From assembly GCF_000764305.2 (NCBI RefSeq), contig NW_025931927.1, forward strand, positions 61,703-125,702: DNA of 64,000 bases, read 5' to 3'. The stretch is from Hyalella azteca (taxonomy: Eukaryota > Arthropoda > Malacostraca > Amphipoda > Hyalellidae). Made by a program: the position numbers and the translations under genes. Positions 46,901 to 58,955 of the stretch are shown here, one piece after another (the first letter of the stretch is position 1; each line of letters starts with the position of its first letter). The notes beneath the pieces are model-generated. The model had not been told where the DNA came from and did not search any database. It saw only the letters and a program-made list of their open reading frames with translations.

Positions 46901-49900
46901 CTTCGTGGTATGATGATTGCTTGATGAATTCACCTACAATTAAATAACTAGATAATTTAGAGACCGAAAAATACTGATGAGACAGTAATGAAATTTCATT
47001 GATTTTATGATTTTCGCGCCCTTCTAAAAACCGTATGAATAGGATGCTTTAGTACCATTTGTGATAGTTGTGGTAATGCACAGGGAATTGTTTTATGACC
47101 CATATGTTTAATTATCTTTACTTTTTCAGTTGCCGTTTGAAGTGCTGTTCCGTAGCCAGCAGTATGCATTGCTCGACAACTGCTGTCGGGAGTTTGCGTT
47201 CCTCTCTCAGTTCTTCCTCGTGACTGATGCCGACGCTCTCAAGCTCTTCAAAGCTGTTCTTTCCAACGCCATCCAGCTCGTTCAGAAAGAGGTAGCTGAC
47301 ATACCTGGAGTAAAGAAATGAAAATTGACTTGGCCTTTAGACCCCCCCCCCCCGGCCACACGCTAAGGTTTGTTTTTACACCACCAACCGTTACGCTGGT
47401 ACGCCACCTTAGTCGTCTAGGTGTCGTGTTTTCTCATAAAAGTAACCAAGAACTGTTATATACATTACAAGTATGCCAAGTTCTCGAACCAGCGACTACC
47501 TATCGGTACCGGAATTGGTTCCTATCGCGGTTCTGGTTCCTATATACCACTGCGCTACAGTGAACAGAATTAAATCTGTTTCTATTGTTTCTATTATTAA
47601 ACTTGCACCGAAATTCTTTTTCTGACGTTACAATTATTTCAACGCGTCGAAGAAAAATGTATACTGGCATTCTGAAAAATTAAAAAAAATAGAGAAAAAT
47701 TCTAATATTATATACCTACTCGTATATTTATTATGTTACTGAAACGTCTGTGCGTGTTACATTTACCTATCAATACCAAGTCAGTTGTGATCCCAAGCAT
47801 TTACCCCGTAGGTATACAGCGTAGTGATGGGGAGCTTCGACAGCGTGGGACTGTGCGTGTGCCTTCATTTGTGCCATCAGTTCAAACTGCTGTGCCACAA
47901 ACGCGCCGTGCCCGCTCTTGATGCCCACTGGGATGCCCTCAACGACGCGCTCTATCAGAGGTATTTCTCTCTCGTGTAATTCAGCCTTTGTGTTCAATTT
48001 ATGATAAAAGTGGAATGAATCTTTGTGTTCATTTATTCATTCAGGTTGATGCTTTAAAACCTGTAAAGTGCCCGATTAATTTTCATAAATGAGCACAAGG
48101 TATTCATATTTTGAGAATCATAAGTGTTTTCCTATTATGCTCTTGTCGCCGTGGTTTGTAATTCGACTGATTTTTATTTTAAATTTTTTAAATTGCATGT
48201 AGACCTCCGTACTGAATTTTTTTAACTTATTATTTGTTACTTAAACACGCTAGTCCTCGATTTTGTGAAGGTTTGTTGGAGAAGAAGCGAAATTTATTTT
48301 ATGTACTCTTCATCACTAGAAATGTTGAGGGTGCCACGCAAGCTTACGGTTGGTTGTTCAATTTTTGAGACAATTTTTCAAATTCATGTTGGTGCTACCT
48401 CTACATTTTGACAATTCCTTATAAGAGAAAAACATTCATTATTTATATGAACAGCTGTGCGTAAGTTAAAGTTTCGTTACCAGCTCAACTTATTGTGTTG
48501 ATAGAAATGACACAAAACGTATACATTTTTATGTGACCCTATCCTGAGTATTATTAACGCATATCACTTATATTGCTCTGTTAGATTACTCATCGAATTA
48601 CTTATTCGATGTTCACTGGCTATAAGCTAGACTTCAGCCTCTACAAAACCCTTGGTGGTCTCACTCAAACATTTTAGTGTGCCTAACGATCATAGCCTTC
48701 GTCAGCGCCAGGCAGTATTGGTAGATCCCGAAATTCTGCGAATTCATTGTTTTCATTCACTTCATTCTGCTAGTTTAATTGTTTTCACAGTCGTGCTGAC
48801 GCCATTTCTGGAAATTTTCTAGGGAGTGTTGATAAAGATCGTTACAAATTACAATATTATATGCGAGTGTGTGCAGTTCGATAATTATATTTTGAAGACA
48901 GTTAAGATTTGTTGTGATGTTGTAATCAGGTTCGAGTATGTGATCCGACTGAACATCCAGAGCGTGCAAGATTGCGACGTGACCAAGTTTACCAACATGG
49001 ACGTCAGACCTCACTATGTGAGTGCCTCCTCGCTTGTATATACCGAGGACTTCTATGGTGTCATTACTTACTCACTGTACCAGCTATTGTTGCATTCTAA
49101 TGCAATGTTAACATTTTTTAAATTACGTAAAGAAAATATGCAATATTATTTTATGTCACTCATTATTGTTGTAAATATATTTAGTGTATTTGTTATGATG
49201 ATAACGATCAATATTCTGGGAGTAATGAATACTTCTATAAAAGTGTAATGTATCATATTATATACCTTATAAACCTTCCGGGGCTTGAGTTACAATTCTG
49301 ATTGAAATTTAGATGCGCAGGTCAAATTCAGACTTGTACCGCACTATGACTTTAAACTCTACTCCTTTGAATCGTAATTAAAAGCTCATCCTAATCAATG
49401 CTAATAATAATAATAATAATAATACGATAATGGTAACTTTACTTCCTTTGAATCGTAATTAAAAGTTTATATTCGTTGATGATAATGCTAATAAATAATG
49501 CGATGATGCTAATAAATGTTAATAACCGTAGATGTGTCGGCGCATCTCTGAGGTGTGCGGCGCTATCGCGTCCCTGGAGCGCAGGTTCCCCATCGAGGGG
49601 ACGGAGGCGCTGGTGGCGGCGCTGCACCGGGAGCTCGAGTCTGTGCTGCTCAGGCTCTCCGCCTTCCACTTCCCTAGGAATCGCATGCAGCAGCTCGTCT
49701 TCCTTATCAACAACTACGATATGGTCCTCGCCGTCCTTACCGTGAGAAATGCGACATTTGTGACACTCCAAGTCAATGTTGATGTGGATGAAAATTTGTA
49801 ATGCCGCACCGCCCTTATCGGCATGAAGTAGTCTTTGTTGCGATCTTGTTAAATGCCTAATCGATTTTATGCTTCCTTGTTGCGCGATGCTTAAGTCTAC

Positions 49901-51967
49901 GTCTTCAATATCTGATTATTTATCGGACAGGTCTCTTGCCCAAATTGTCTAATTTGACCCTAGTTGTGTAGCCCGAACTTTCTTACGTAGTCTCAGCTGT
50001 AATTTCCTGCCGTAAAATTCACATTTCTAAATATTGTTGTATGTTTTTTTTTCTTTGTAAGGTCATTCACCCTTGTTGCAGGTTAATTATTCTTGCATTA
50101 TTGCTCACTTACTTCTGAACTTCTGTTTCTTTTTGACCCATTTGCGAAATTCCGTACGTACCCGGTAATACAATGTTCGTCTTTGAAGTAAGATTTGCCG
50201 CAATGATGGTTATGTTTGCTAATCAACTTTGGGAACGAACGCAAATTTAGAATTTTTTAGGAAGCCTACTTGCCACGAAGTTTCATGTTTACATTCAGCA
50301 ATCCAAGTTCTTGCGTTTGTTTACCAGGAAAAGGCGCGGGCAGACACCAGCGAAGGCGAGCGGCTGCGGGAGATGCTGGCGGCCTGCACGGCCGAGTATA
50401 TCCAGGAGATCCTCAGTCCTGACTTCGGCTCCCTTCTGACCTACGCTCAACAGGCGCAGCGGCTCCTCGACGCCGGCGACTCCCAGGGCCTTAAACAGAC
50501 CGAGGGTAGGACTCAAGGGCCTCATTGTGGGGTCACGTTAGGTCTCGTTCTTGAGGTCAGAGTAGGTCTTATCAGCCTCTTTGTGACGGTTAGAGTCAGT
50601 CTCGTAGATTGAAGGTAGGTCGTGTTGCCCTCTCCCTAGGTTCAGGGCAGGACTTGTTACTTCTGATATGGTGTTCAGGGTAAGTTCTTGTTAGCCTCTC
50701 GTAACTCTTGTATGGGTAACTCATGCCCGCTTCGCCGCGAGAGTTAAGGTTGCACTTGTACTAGGTTTTGTTTGTCAGCCTAGCTTCGCAGCCTACCGGT
50801 TATTATTTAGCCTTGCCTACGAATATCGGTTATGATTATTTAACTTCCTGTACGGTTATCGGTTATGATTATTTAGCCTCGCTTACAGGTACCAGATATG
50901 ATTGATTATTCAGCCTTGTCTAGGGTTACTGGGCAGGCTTTGCCTGTTCCGATATAGGGTTCGGAATAGGCCTTGTTTTCGTTACACTAGGTTTGACGCA
51001 TAATTTCATATTAATGGAAATTTATATACCTATTGTCGTCACCTTTGTTTGATTAGAAAACGGTTCATTTTGAAATATTCTGCTGACACAGGGATTGGAA
51101 TATTTTCTAATTGATACGCAAGCATGCTAGCTAAGTCAACTTCTGCTTGATATTACCTACCGAAATGAAGTTATTAAACATTTAATCGATTCACTTGATC
51201 AGTCATATGTTGTAGACCCTATAATTTCCAAAAAATACTGCACTGGGCGCAGCTCAAAGGCGTTTGTATCGAGCAGGGACTGCGTTGAACGTCGCTCGCG
51301 CCTTCAGTAACAACTGGCGCACAGCCGTCGAGCAGCTCAACAACCAGGCGAGTGGCGTATGCTCTTCAGCTCACTTATTCACGGCTGGCTGCACACATTA
51401 CCGTGCACACTGTGTGATCAATTTTCGTCCTAAATTTTTAATACGGTCGCGTATTTAACTTTTTATCATGTGACAATCCATCGTAGCTGTTTAATTGATA
51501 TTAATAATCTTAATTCGGCCATTTTCTGGAATTCCTTACAAGTTAATTACTTGCGTGTAAAGTTACCATTTTGATAATAAAATATTACATTGTATGTGCT
51601 ATTTGTCATCTTCACTTCGACCGTCACAACATGTGCCATCTGATCTTACACGTGTAGCAATAATACGTAACAGATAAACAGAATTGGAACCGTTAATACA
51701 ACATTACTTGTAGGGTTGGTCATTATCATGAGGTTGCTCATGAATGTCTCATCAAAATTATGATTGTTGCAGGTGATGCAATGTTTCAGCAATTTCCGCA
51801 CTGGCACGAGTGTGCTGCAGCGCGCTCTGGAGACGCTCATTACGGCGCACCACTCCCTCAACAGGGCACTCAGCCACCCTGCCTTGCAGCACTGCAACGC
51901 CCAGCAGCTCATAGTCAACAGTCATCATCTTATTGTCGAAGCCAAGAAATACAAACCCACTTTCTAA
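40981..51967 (+). CDS. VPS52: VPS52, GARP/EARP complex subunit
   Basis: Shared subunit of the GARP and EARP tethers, which dock endosome-derived vesicles at the trans-Golgi network and on recycling endosomes. Fourteen exons: 40981-41097, 41687-41779, 42556-42731, 43524-43621, 44138-44291, 45588-45720, 46141-46371, 47130-47291, 47812-47960, 48930-49017, 49532-49741, 50328-50505, 51253-51347, 51773-51967. All phases fit, giving 692 residues (human about 723). Family landmarks are EALTSGTDLRQYSHKLEE, a coiled-coil stretch (SISQELQSLQEQSTSLHLQL), KIREYLLQKIYQFRKPLSNY, FEVLFRSQQYALLDNCCREF, DVRPHY, QLVFLINNYDMVLAVL and FSNFRTGTSVLQ. The C-terminus LIVEAKKYKPTF matches relatives. The last intron has a GC-AG donor (CAG|GCGAGT). 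The exon at 46141 has a Gly/Ala-rich insert. The start is the first ATG after an acceptor-like site at 40968, so an upstream 5' exon is likely and a longer N-terminus is possible. Confidence 0.96.
42708..43112. repeat. Minisatellite duplicating the VPS52 exon 3 splice donor
   Basis: Eight full and one partial copy of a 43-50-base unit, CAGCTCTGTTATACAGTGAGC plus ATTGTATGCTGTCTCTGAC. The first copy is the real end of exon 3 and its donor (CA|GTGAGC, 42731). Later donors fall near 42778, 42825, 42872, 42921, 42968, 43016 and 43064, two of them with ACTGTGAGC. Each unit also has CTCCCCAG or CTCTCCAG before the exon-like bases. Confidence 0.93.
44458..45321. mobile_element. Miniature Polinton/Maverick derivative
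   Basis: 864 bp in VPS52 intron 5, flanked by an exact 6-bp repeat AGTATA (44452-44457 and 45322-45327). The ends start AGTAGTTACATAACCGAGCG and are near-identical inverted repeats for about 155 bp, with weaker matches further in. A 6-bp duplication, long inverted repeats and 5'-AG ends are Polinton hallmarks. Only a piece of the packaging ATPase remains inside. Polymerase, integrase, protease and capsid genes are absent. Confidence 0.87.
44663..45145 (-). pseudogene. Polinton packaging ATPase, C-terminal fragment
   Basis: A 160-codon open frame covering the Walker B side of the FtsK/HerA-type packaging ATPase of Polintons and related viruses. NLFIFDDI is a hydrophobic strand ending in Asp-Asp. 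GRHNNCSSIYLSQNY and LPRQTIRTNSNLLILF match the following sensor region, then PFAEFQDLCNE and PYSFVLINKDEHPSSGKYF. The P-loop half is missing, so it cannot be an active ATPase. Both ends of the frame run into the inverted repeats. Confidence 0.8.
46388..46567 (+). repeat. Repeat family R1, copy 4
   Basis: Begins 16 bases after the VPS52 donor at 46372. AGCGCATTTTCTC at 46394, the longest GTCC/GTCTGTCC tract of the five copies, CGTCGACGAGAAAATGCGCT, CACTCACTGCAGTGAGAACTG and a T-rich end. Confidence 0.87.
50510..50990. repeat. Degenerate repeats in VPS52 intron
   Basis: GGTTATGATTATTTAGCCT-like and AGGTCTCGTTC/AGGTCTTATCAGCCT-like units recur irregularly, ending before the exon at 51253. No gene seen. 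Confidence 0.5.
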
Positions 51968-54900
51968 GTCACTGGGCCATTACATTTTAGAATAATATGT
52001 ATCTTCAACTTCTTATCTATAGTTGAAAATATTAAGACATTTGCTATGACGAAATCAATTTGAGTCTCGTATAGAAACTGCCTTAGCCTCTTTTAAATCG
52101 GCAATAATTCTCAGGAAACAAAGCCCGGTGTCAGCGTCAAGTTATCCTGTAAATTTGTTGGATCATCATTCCAATTAGCGTTTTCTCTCAATCGCATCAT
52201 TTTAATTTATTACAATATTATATTACCCATAAGCTCTATGCGGTTCTTGACTTGTAAAATATGTAGATAGTTATTTGCGTTTAGTTTGCGTACAGCTTAT
52301 ATTGTAGAGGTTTAATCGTTCAGAATCCTTAGTTAGAAAAATAAAGATTTATGGCTGTATAACTTGTCCTTACGTAGTTCAGGCTATACCTAAGCTATGA
52401 GAATGACGCATGATTGGACTGCACTCCGATCAGATTATTCTTAGTTTTAACTTGTTAAGAGTAAGTTATTTAACTTGTGTTTGTCTGCTTACTATTTTCC
52501 TCTGTGAATGTTTACACAATATAGACTTAGTTAAGAATTGTATTTTTATACAATGAAGGCATTTTGCTCACGATTTTGAAATATACCGCATTAAAACCCT
52601 GTTTGCAAGGAAAAATTAATGGTTAATTAAAAGTCTGGGCCAAAAAAACGCAATAGGTTATGAATATTACGCAATATATTTACTCCTTACCTACAACTAA
52701 TAAGATTTTGCGAGCTTTCGACGTTGAGGTGTGGAGTCTCGCTAGGCTTGCAGAGATCCTGCAAACCTAGTACACTGATGTAATAACTGTACACTGATGT
52801 AATAACATAAATTGAACATTCCACATCCAAGACATGAATCGATCATCTTGTAAAATGTTATAGGAATTAATATATTTAACGAGTATTTCATTTTTCCAGT
52901 GATCATAATTGGCAGGTTTTAATGCGAATAGTTCATGCATAACGCCAGTGGGATTACAAGTAAACTTGTCTTAAGTTCGTATGAACTTGTAAATGAATTT
53001 AATAAGATTACAAGGATTAATTTCAATCCAAACTTGAATAGAGTTGAAGTTTATTTTCTTCATTTTTGCAGCAAGTCCTTTACTTCTGTAGTGAGCGATA
53101 TTTTGAGCCACGTATGACTGATCATGATACTGCTCTTCCAAACGCTTGAAAAACATAATAGGGAACAAAAGCGGTACGCAAACAATTACTTTCTGAGTAA
53201 TAAGCGTTTAAAAAGAATTGTAACAGGAAAAAAACTTACGGGTAAGTCGAATGCAATGGATTTAGTACTTGAGTTGTTACTATTGAAATGCCTGACAGGA
53301 GGAGGCCATGCAGAAATGGTAAATGCTCGTATTAAATTCAAAGCTTTCGTAATTAAGTCGAATATTCGTAGTACTTGTGTCCTGACGATGCACTCCTGAA
53401 TACACACATTAATATTTTTCAGGAGAGGAATTTCATTACATTAAATATTGGTTGAACAGTAATATGAAATATATAATTGTAAAAGTGTGACGCCAGACCA
53501 GTTCAATGGAGAAAATCTTGCACCAAATGAGTATAGAAAGCTCGTAAACTTGTACTACTTGTTCACAAGAGCAGCGGCAAGGCATTGGTTGAGTTCTTAC
53601 GTCACCTGCAATGCGTATATGTATTGGGACGTAGGAAACGTTGACAGCGAAATATTATGAAGATAATACGTTCAGTGTGACACATACGCACTCTGGGTTG
53701 ACCGGAACGCGATAATTATCTGGAAAGTATATGTAATGAACGAAGAAAGACATTACAGCAAACTGAAAAATATGCATTGATCTTAAGTAGACAATTTGAG
53801 CACAACAGACCATCACATTACAACAGAGTAGACCATAGTGAAGCGATGATGTTTCACCATAAAGGTTATAAGCCGCAGGCATCTTGGAAAGCTTCCTGTG
53901 TGGCGCCGAATTAAAAGCCATACTTGAACAATCTCAACCACAAGAACACATTCCCGCTCAATTCGCTACACTCCTGAAGCCATAGAAGGTGAATGTGATA
54001 TTGCACTCTCCACTATATAGCTAATCAAGCGTCGCATTGAAAGTACCCGCAAGAATCCCTATTTGATCTATCAGAAGAGCTCGAATATTTACAAAATGCT
54101 TGACGTAGACATGTAATGAACAATCACACTTTTAAATAGGTTAAATGACAACATGGAAGCAATAGGTCGTTAACAGCTTTTTCTGTGAAGTTCATAACTT
54201 CTGAGAATGTAGCTTTAGCTAGAATTTTTTCTAGCTTCTGAGAATGTAACGATAGCTAGAACTTAAACACATTAGCAAGAAAAATCAATCTAGTACAATG
54301 AGTTGACAACTCAATCGCTTGCAATCGAAATCAATTTCGAGCACATGTCAACACTGAATAATAAACTCGGCTAGTTTCATGCGACTCGTTACAACTAGAA
54401 CTTTTAATTCAAACTCACAAAACAGTTCAACTTGAAAAATTTTGCTTCATACTCTTGAGCTGGAAACAACAAGATGGTGTAAGACCCAAAGATTTCTAGA
54501 CAAATACGAGAAGTACTATCGTAACATAGAGATTTTGACATCACGTCCAAAGTTCTGTTAACACGTCAAAGTAAATATTAGATGATGAATGTACAACTAC
54601 ATTGGATACTTTACAAGTCAAATATCTAACAAATCGCTCGTTAGCGGCACTCTAAGCCCATTGAGTCGAGAATGTCATGATATTTAATAATTCCTACGTT
54701 TATGTCATTACCGGTTTGCACAGAGGATCTCTTAGCAGTAGCAAATTCCGTGAACGAAAGCAGTTCTTTGACCGTTTGCAAACTATGCTTCTATTTCAGC
54801 CGCTATAAGCGTTTGTTTCTTGGATAAAATGACACAGTCACTTTCATCAATGAAATCTTATACGTGAAATTCTTGAATAGATGTTTGCGGGTGTCAAAAT

Positions 54901-55641
54901 CGGATAGCATATGGTGCGATGTATTAACATAGATCAAGTCTTAACTTGAAATAATCAGCTAAGAAATAATTACTTGCCAACATTTACACTTGGGATATTT
55001 TTAGCAAGATAATTGAAGTGAAGTAACCGTGAGTCTCGAGACAATAAAACCGAGAACGTCGTCAAAACGACACCAAAGATCGCATCAAGAACCGGACACG
55101 CCTATGACGAACATCGCGTTGCTGGCTGCATTTAATTGTAATTACTACGTCAACTGAGAAATGCGAACCTGAATAGGAAAGAAAATTTCTTTAACACAAA
55201 CATTTCTAATATTCTCTAATAAACATTCATAAGCAAGTTAGATTTAACATATTAGCTTTTAGCAGGATGCTTGAAAGTGAAAAAATCTAATTTTTGTGTC
55301 GCTCAAAGTTGCATCTCTGTTTGAAATGGATAAAGACATACAATAACATTTTTGTACCAGTTTGCCAGTATTTTGAATATGTAATCCACTTATTACCCAT
55401 CCACTTCATGCAAGGGAAATTATGAATGAGAGGAGTAAGAAAATGGTTGTTTCCCCAAGCAAAAAATATACAAATGACTTTAAATAACTAAATGAAAATT
55501 AAAAAAAATAACTAATAAACAGGCTGTTCGTTAGGGTTAGGATTGAATCTGGTACATCTTCAGGAGACAAAACGCACCCAAACTAGAACTAAATGAAGAA
55601 CTCCTCTTCCGTGATGACTGTGATACGAGAGAAGCAACCGC
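51968..55641. other. Intergenic region between convergent VPS52 and SSU72
   Basis: The first part is VPS52 3' UTR. Further on, open stretches at 53124-53399 and about 53480-53660 (+) encode peptides such as FTRAAARHWLSS without start codons or recognised family. They may be relics of a mobile element. The rest is AT-rich with no feature I can support. Confidence 0.5.
52340..52345 (+). terminator. Candidate VPS52 polyadenylation signal
   Basis: AATAAA about 370 bases after the VPS52 stop codon. Assigned by position only. Confidence 0.5.
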
Positions 55642-57049
55642 TTAGTAGAACTGGACACAGTGAAGAATATTGCGCTGGCATTTGTTCTCAAACTCGTGCA
55701 GTAATTCGTCAATGTCATTATCTAAGTCATCTGAACTTGATAGCTGAAAGAGAAAAATACAATAATATATCTTGAAACTTTCTTGTCAAGTATTTACTAT
55801 ACCGGTATTTGAGCGGATATTATAAAAATGTGATTATGTATTTAAAACTTTGTAGTTGACCAGTCATTTATGTTTGGAAAATTCATGACAAGGACATTAA
55901 TTTCAATGACCCACCAAGAGAGCAAGCTCGCAGATCATGAAGGCGCCGATGGTAGCCTCTTCATGATTGTCTTGGATGTCAATGTTGATGATGTGCACAG
56001 GATTATTCTCTTCGGGAATATGGCACTCCAAAACTGAGGAAATAAGTCAAAACTGTTACATTTCCTGCAAATGAGATACCTACCTTTATAGTTATCTTAT
56101 CTACAAGTAATTGAATGATTTGAAATAAATTGAAATAAATAAATTAATGCTTTAGAAATAAAGTGACCATTCAGTGATAGCAGCTTTTGTCAAAAGTACA
56201 GGTGATCAATATGGTTTATCAAATGGAGATCTTGTAGCACACATTTAAAGGTTGAGGTTGTATTGCAATAAAATTCTATAAACCAAATTGATGATCTTTT
56301 TAATTTAATTTTTAAAAATTTAAATATTTATGTGAAAGTATACTGTACCTACTGAAATTAATATTTTTTGAGCATAATGCCAGAGGAGAATTACAAAACT
56401 ATGTACAGTTAAACATAGAATTGGTCTTAGTTAAATACCTATATATTTACATAGTACTAATAGTGAAATGTATGAGAAGTCAACAATTTTAGTTTCTAAT
56501 GAAAGACTTGACACTTTGCATGCATTTTTGCAGCTATCAGAGTGTAAATAATAAATGAGCATAAATGCATAAAGAATACATTTCATTGCTGCCAGCTTCT
56601 GTAATCAAGAAAAATAAAACAGCACTCTGTAGCTTGTAAAACATTGAGAGATGAAGTGTTAGATGGTTAAAAAAATTAAGGTACTTACATTCCAGAACTT
56701 GGTCATAAACTTTTTCTTCACAGGTAAGAATGATGTCAAATTTGTCAGTGCAATCTTGGAACCTCTCAGGACCATCCTTTATTCTCCTGTTGCGATCAAG
56801 CATGTGCAGGAGCCCATTCTGAGTATACAGAGCTTTATCTTTGTTCAATAAATCCTTGTAAATGAAATCATATGAAGTTCCAAATTCATAGCAATTGGGT
56901 TTATCAGGTCCTGGGCCAGGGAGTTTAACCTTGTCTCCTGTGCCAAAAGACCTAACTTTGAAGCCTTTCTTCTGGAGCATCGCATGAGCTTCCATACTTC
57001 GGTTCATGTTACTTGAACATGACACAGCAAAACGGAGATCCAGAGACAT
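55642..57049 (-). CDS. SSU72: SSU72 RNA polymerase II CTD phosphatase
   Basis: Nuclear phosphatase that removes phosphate from Ser5 (and Ser7) of the RNA polymerase II C-terminal repeats and works with the cleavage/polyadenylation machinery. Three exons in transcript order, 57049-56689, 56033-55915 and 55743-55642, join in phase to 193 residues, against 194 in human. The start MSLDLRFAVSCSSNMNRSME holds the C-x5-R phosphatase loop of the low-molecular-weight tyrosine phosphatase fold. Further matches are KLPGPGPDKPNCYEFGTSYD, LLHMLDRNRRIK, DIILTCEEKVYDQV, the general-acid Asp region NIDIQDNHEEATIGAF, and DIDELLHEFENKCQRN ending in HCVQFY. Nothing is missing. The 3' end converges with VPS52. 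An R1 repeat lies about 300 bases upstream of the start codon. Confidence 0.96.
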
Positions 57050-57344
57050 TGTTAAGTGTTGAAATAGAATATGTGATTGCAAATGGTTAAACAATAACCA
57101 AAAATAGAAATTATTAGAAGAAAATAATCAATTTACATAGGATACTGGATGTTACAGTTCATAATTACAGAATCTGAAATGGGATAAAAATGGGATATTA
57201 TGTTAAAACATGGAATATACATAATGATGAAATAAATTTAATAACTTGTATAAGTCATCACCATTGTTCATTTTTGCTAAAAAAAAGACAGCTTTTTGAA
57301 CTATAGAAAGACCCTAAATCTAATGTATAAATATCAGCAAACAA

Positions 57345-57497
57345 TTAAAAAATATAACTCAGTACTCAGTACTCACTGCAGTGAGTGACAGAGAGCGCAT
57401 TTTCTCGTTGACGAAAACATGAAGTCACGGACGGACAGACAGACATGGCTAGCACAATAGTGCATTTTTTCATAAATGAGAAATTACATAAAAAGTG
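57345..57497 (-). repeat. Repeat family R1, copy 5 (inverted)
   Basis: Reverse complement of the other copies: AACTCAGTACTCACTGCAG with a short extra AGTACTC, then AGAGAGCGCATTTTCTCG, a short GACA tract and TGCATTTTTTCATAAATGAG. The far end has lost the GAGAAAATGCGCT match. Located upstream of SSU72. Confidence 0.85.
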
Positions 57498-57504
57498 ACT
57501 AGAA

Positions 57505-57625
57505 TTTCTTTGGAGATGCCATTCAATAGCCCTTGCAAATAGCTTTAAAATGAGCACAAACTTGTTTATGAAATGTTTCATGGTAAGAAGTTATTTATGA
57601 AAAATGCTCAAAACTGTCCCTTATT
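57505..57625. repeat. ~115-bp repeat, inverted partner of 60905-61022
   Basis: Reverse complement of this stretch matches 60905-61022 (AAGGGAC.GTTTTGAGC, TTCTTACCATGAAACATTTC, AGGGCTATTG.ATGGCATCTC). Probably two copies of a decayed dispersed element. Confidence 0.7.
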
Positions 57626-57633
57626 ACCCCATT

Positions 57634-57708
57634 TCACAGTATATAGATCTTCAGCTCTGATACTTTGCCTCTCAAACCATTACAGTTTAACTGATATATC
57701 TCAAATTG
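57634..57708 (-). pseudogene. Non-LTR retrotransposon endonuclease start (fragment)
   Basis: The - strand frame ends with FEIYQLNCNGLRGKVSELKI, which resembles the first strand of the apurinic-type endonuclease at the start of ORF2 in non-LTR retrotransposons, where LNxNGLRxK is the usual signature. A stop codon follows at once and no reverse transcriptase is seen. Confidence 0.65.
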
Positions 57709-57859
57709 GGACTCTTGTAACATAGGTTGCTGAACAGAATTGAAATTTGAATGAGCCATTTCAAGTTTTCTTCTTTTTGGAGTTTTTAGCTGTCTTGGTT
57801 TGTCTCTTTTGAGAAGATATTGGTTGTTCATCAATGGCCATGCTTGATGGCCCAGTGTT

Positions 57860-58199
57860 AGGCTTAATACAAAAAAAAGGTAAACAGATTGAACTTTTAT
57901 TGAGGAACTTGATCCCATAGACGACTGGTCCCAAGCTTGAGGAATCAAGACGCATTCGCAGAAATTAGGAAGGAACCAAGTCCCAAAAAATAACACTTGC
58001 TAGCTGGTTCATACAGGCTCGCCGACGTTACACAGACGAACAAACCCGGCCCAACATAACTGTGGAATCGAGAAATAACCTTCAAATATATAATTAAGTA
58101 AAATCGTATTAATAGTTCAATGTTTCAACAAGATTTAATAAATTCGCACATGGAAGCAATAAATTTACCAACCCAGAACATCCAGAAGGATCTTTAAAT
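57860..58199. repeat. 335-bp direct repeat, copy 1
   Basis: From AGGCTTAATACAAAAAAAA to GAAGGATCTTTAAATT. Nearly identical to 59816-60147 except for small indels. In the reverse orientation it contains AATAAAAGTTC. Confidence 0.9.
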
Positions 58200-58312
58200 T
58201 AGCTAGAGTATAGACCTGTATTTTGCATGTTTCAATTCAAGTTTAATTTAGCTAGTAAGAAAATGGCATCATTTATAAGAAAAAAAGTGGTCTAAGCTAC
58301 CCCATTTTACGG

Positions 58313-58391
58313 TAACGCATACGGTTATTTTTTTATAGTTTTTCATTTCTCGATGCGTCCTTAATGTGACGGAATATACCACGTTTACCCT
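58313..58391. mobile_element. MITE family A, right-end fragment
   Basis: GGTAACGCATACGGTTATTT through TACCACGTTTACCC followed by TA, matching the right end of 33697-35207. The left part is absent. Confidence 0.8.
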
Positions 58392-58663
58392 ATAAGTCTA
58401 ATTTTAATTGTTGAGTGAAAGGTGCAGACTTGCAACTTCCAAGTGATTAGGTACTTCATAGAAACTGAGCAAGTTAGCGTATGTGTTTTAAGCCTTTAAG
58501 AAGTTCATTTTTTGCCTCAAATAATGATGTTGAATTGAAAAAGTGGTCTTGGTGGATCGAAATAAATAATTGATGAACCTTTGAAATTCGAATTTCATCC
58601 TGCTTAGTAGTACCTAGGTGTACAGAAAATTAAATTCAAAATCAAGTTGATGAATGTGCATAG

Positions 58664-58742
58664 TGACAAACCAGAGATTTTTTAGAATCAGTTCATTTTT
58701 AATTTCCTCATTTACCCAAGATTTAAACCAATTTCTTTAGGA
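58664..58742. mobile_element. hAT-type MITE family C, left-end fragment
   Basis: CATAGTGACAAACCAGAGAT through ACCAATTTCTTTAGG matches the left 80 bases of 30628-30819. The rest is missing. Confidence 0.8.
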
Positions 58743-58798
58743 GTTAATATTGACAATGAGTTGAAATTTTCTAAGCATATTGAAGGTCAAGTTAATAA

Positions 58799-58955
58799 AG
58801 AGGATGCTGCTGGAGCAGAGACTTGACGGGTAAGACTGTCGTCAATATAATTTGAGGATGCTGCTGGAGCAGAGACTTGACGGGTAAGACTGTCGTCAAT
58901 ATAATTTGAGGATGCTGCTGGAGCAGAGACTTGACGGGGAAGACTGTCGTCCATA
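58799..58955. repeat. 54-base tandem repeat, three copies
   Basis: GAGGATGCTGCTGGAGCAGA plus CTTGACGGGTAAGACTGTCG repeated three times. The third differs slightly (GGGGAAGACTGTCGTCCAT). Confidence 0.92.

Noticed and set aside
47341..47356. C homopolymer at the VPS52 intron start as a regulatory motif
   Set aside because: A simple run of C has no supporting context and may also be a sequencing-length artefact.
49439..49771. Frames on both strands opposite a VPS52 exon
   Set aside because: They are shadows of the GC-rich exon 49532-49741, whose correct frame contains QLVFLINNYDMVLAVL.
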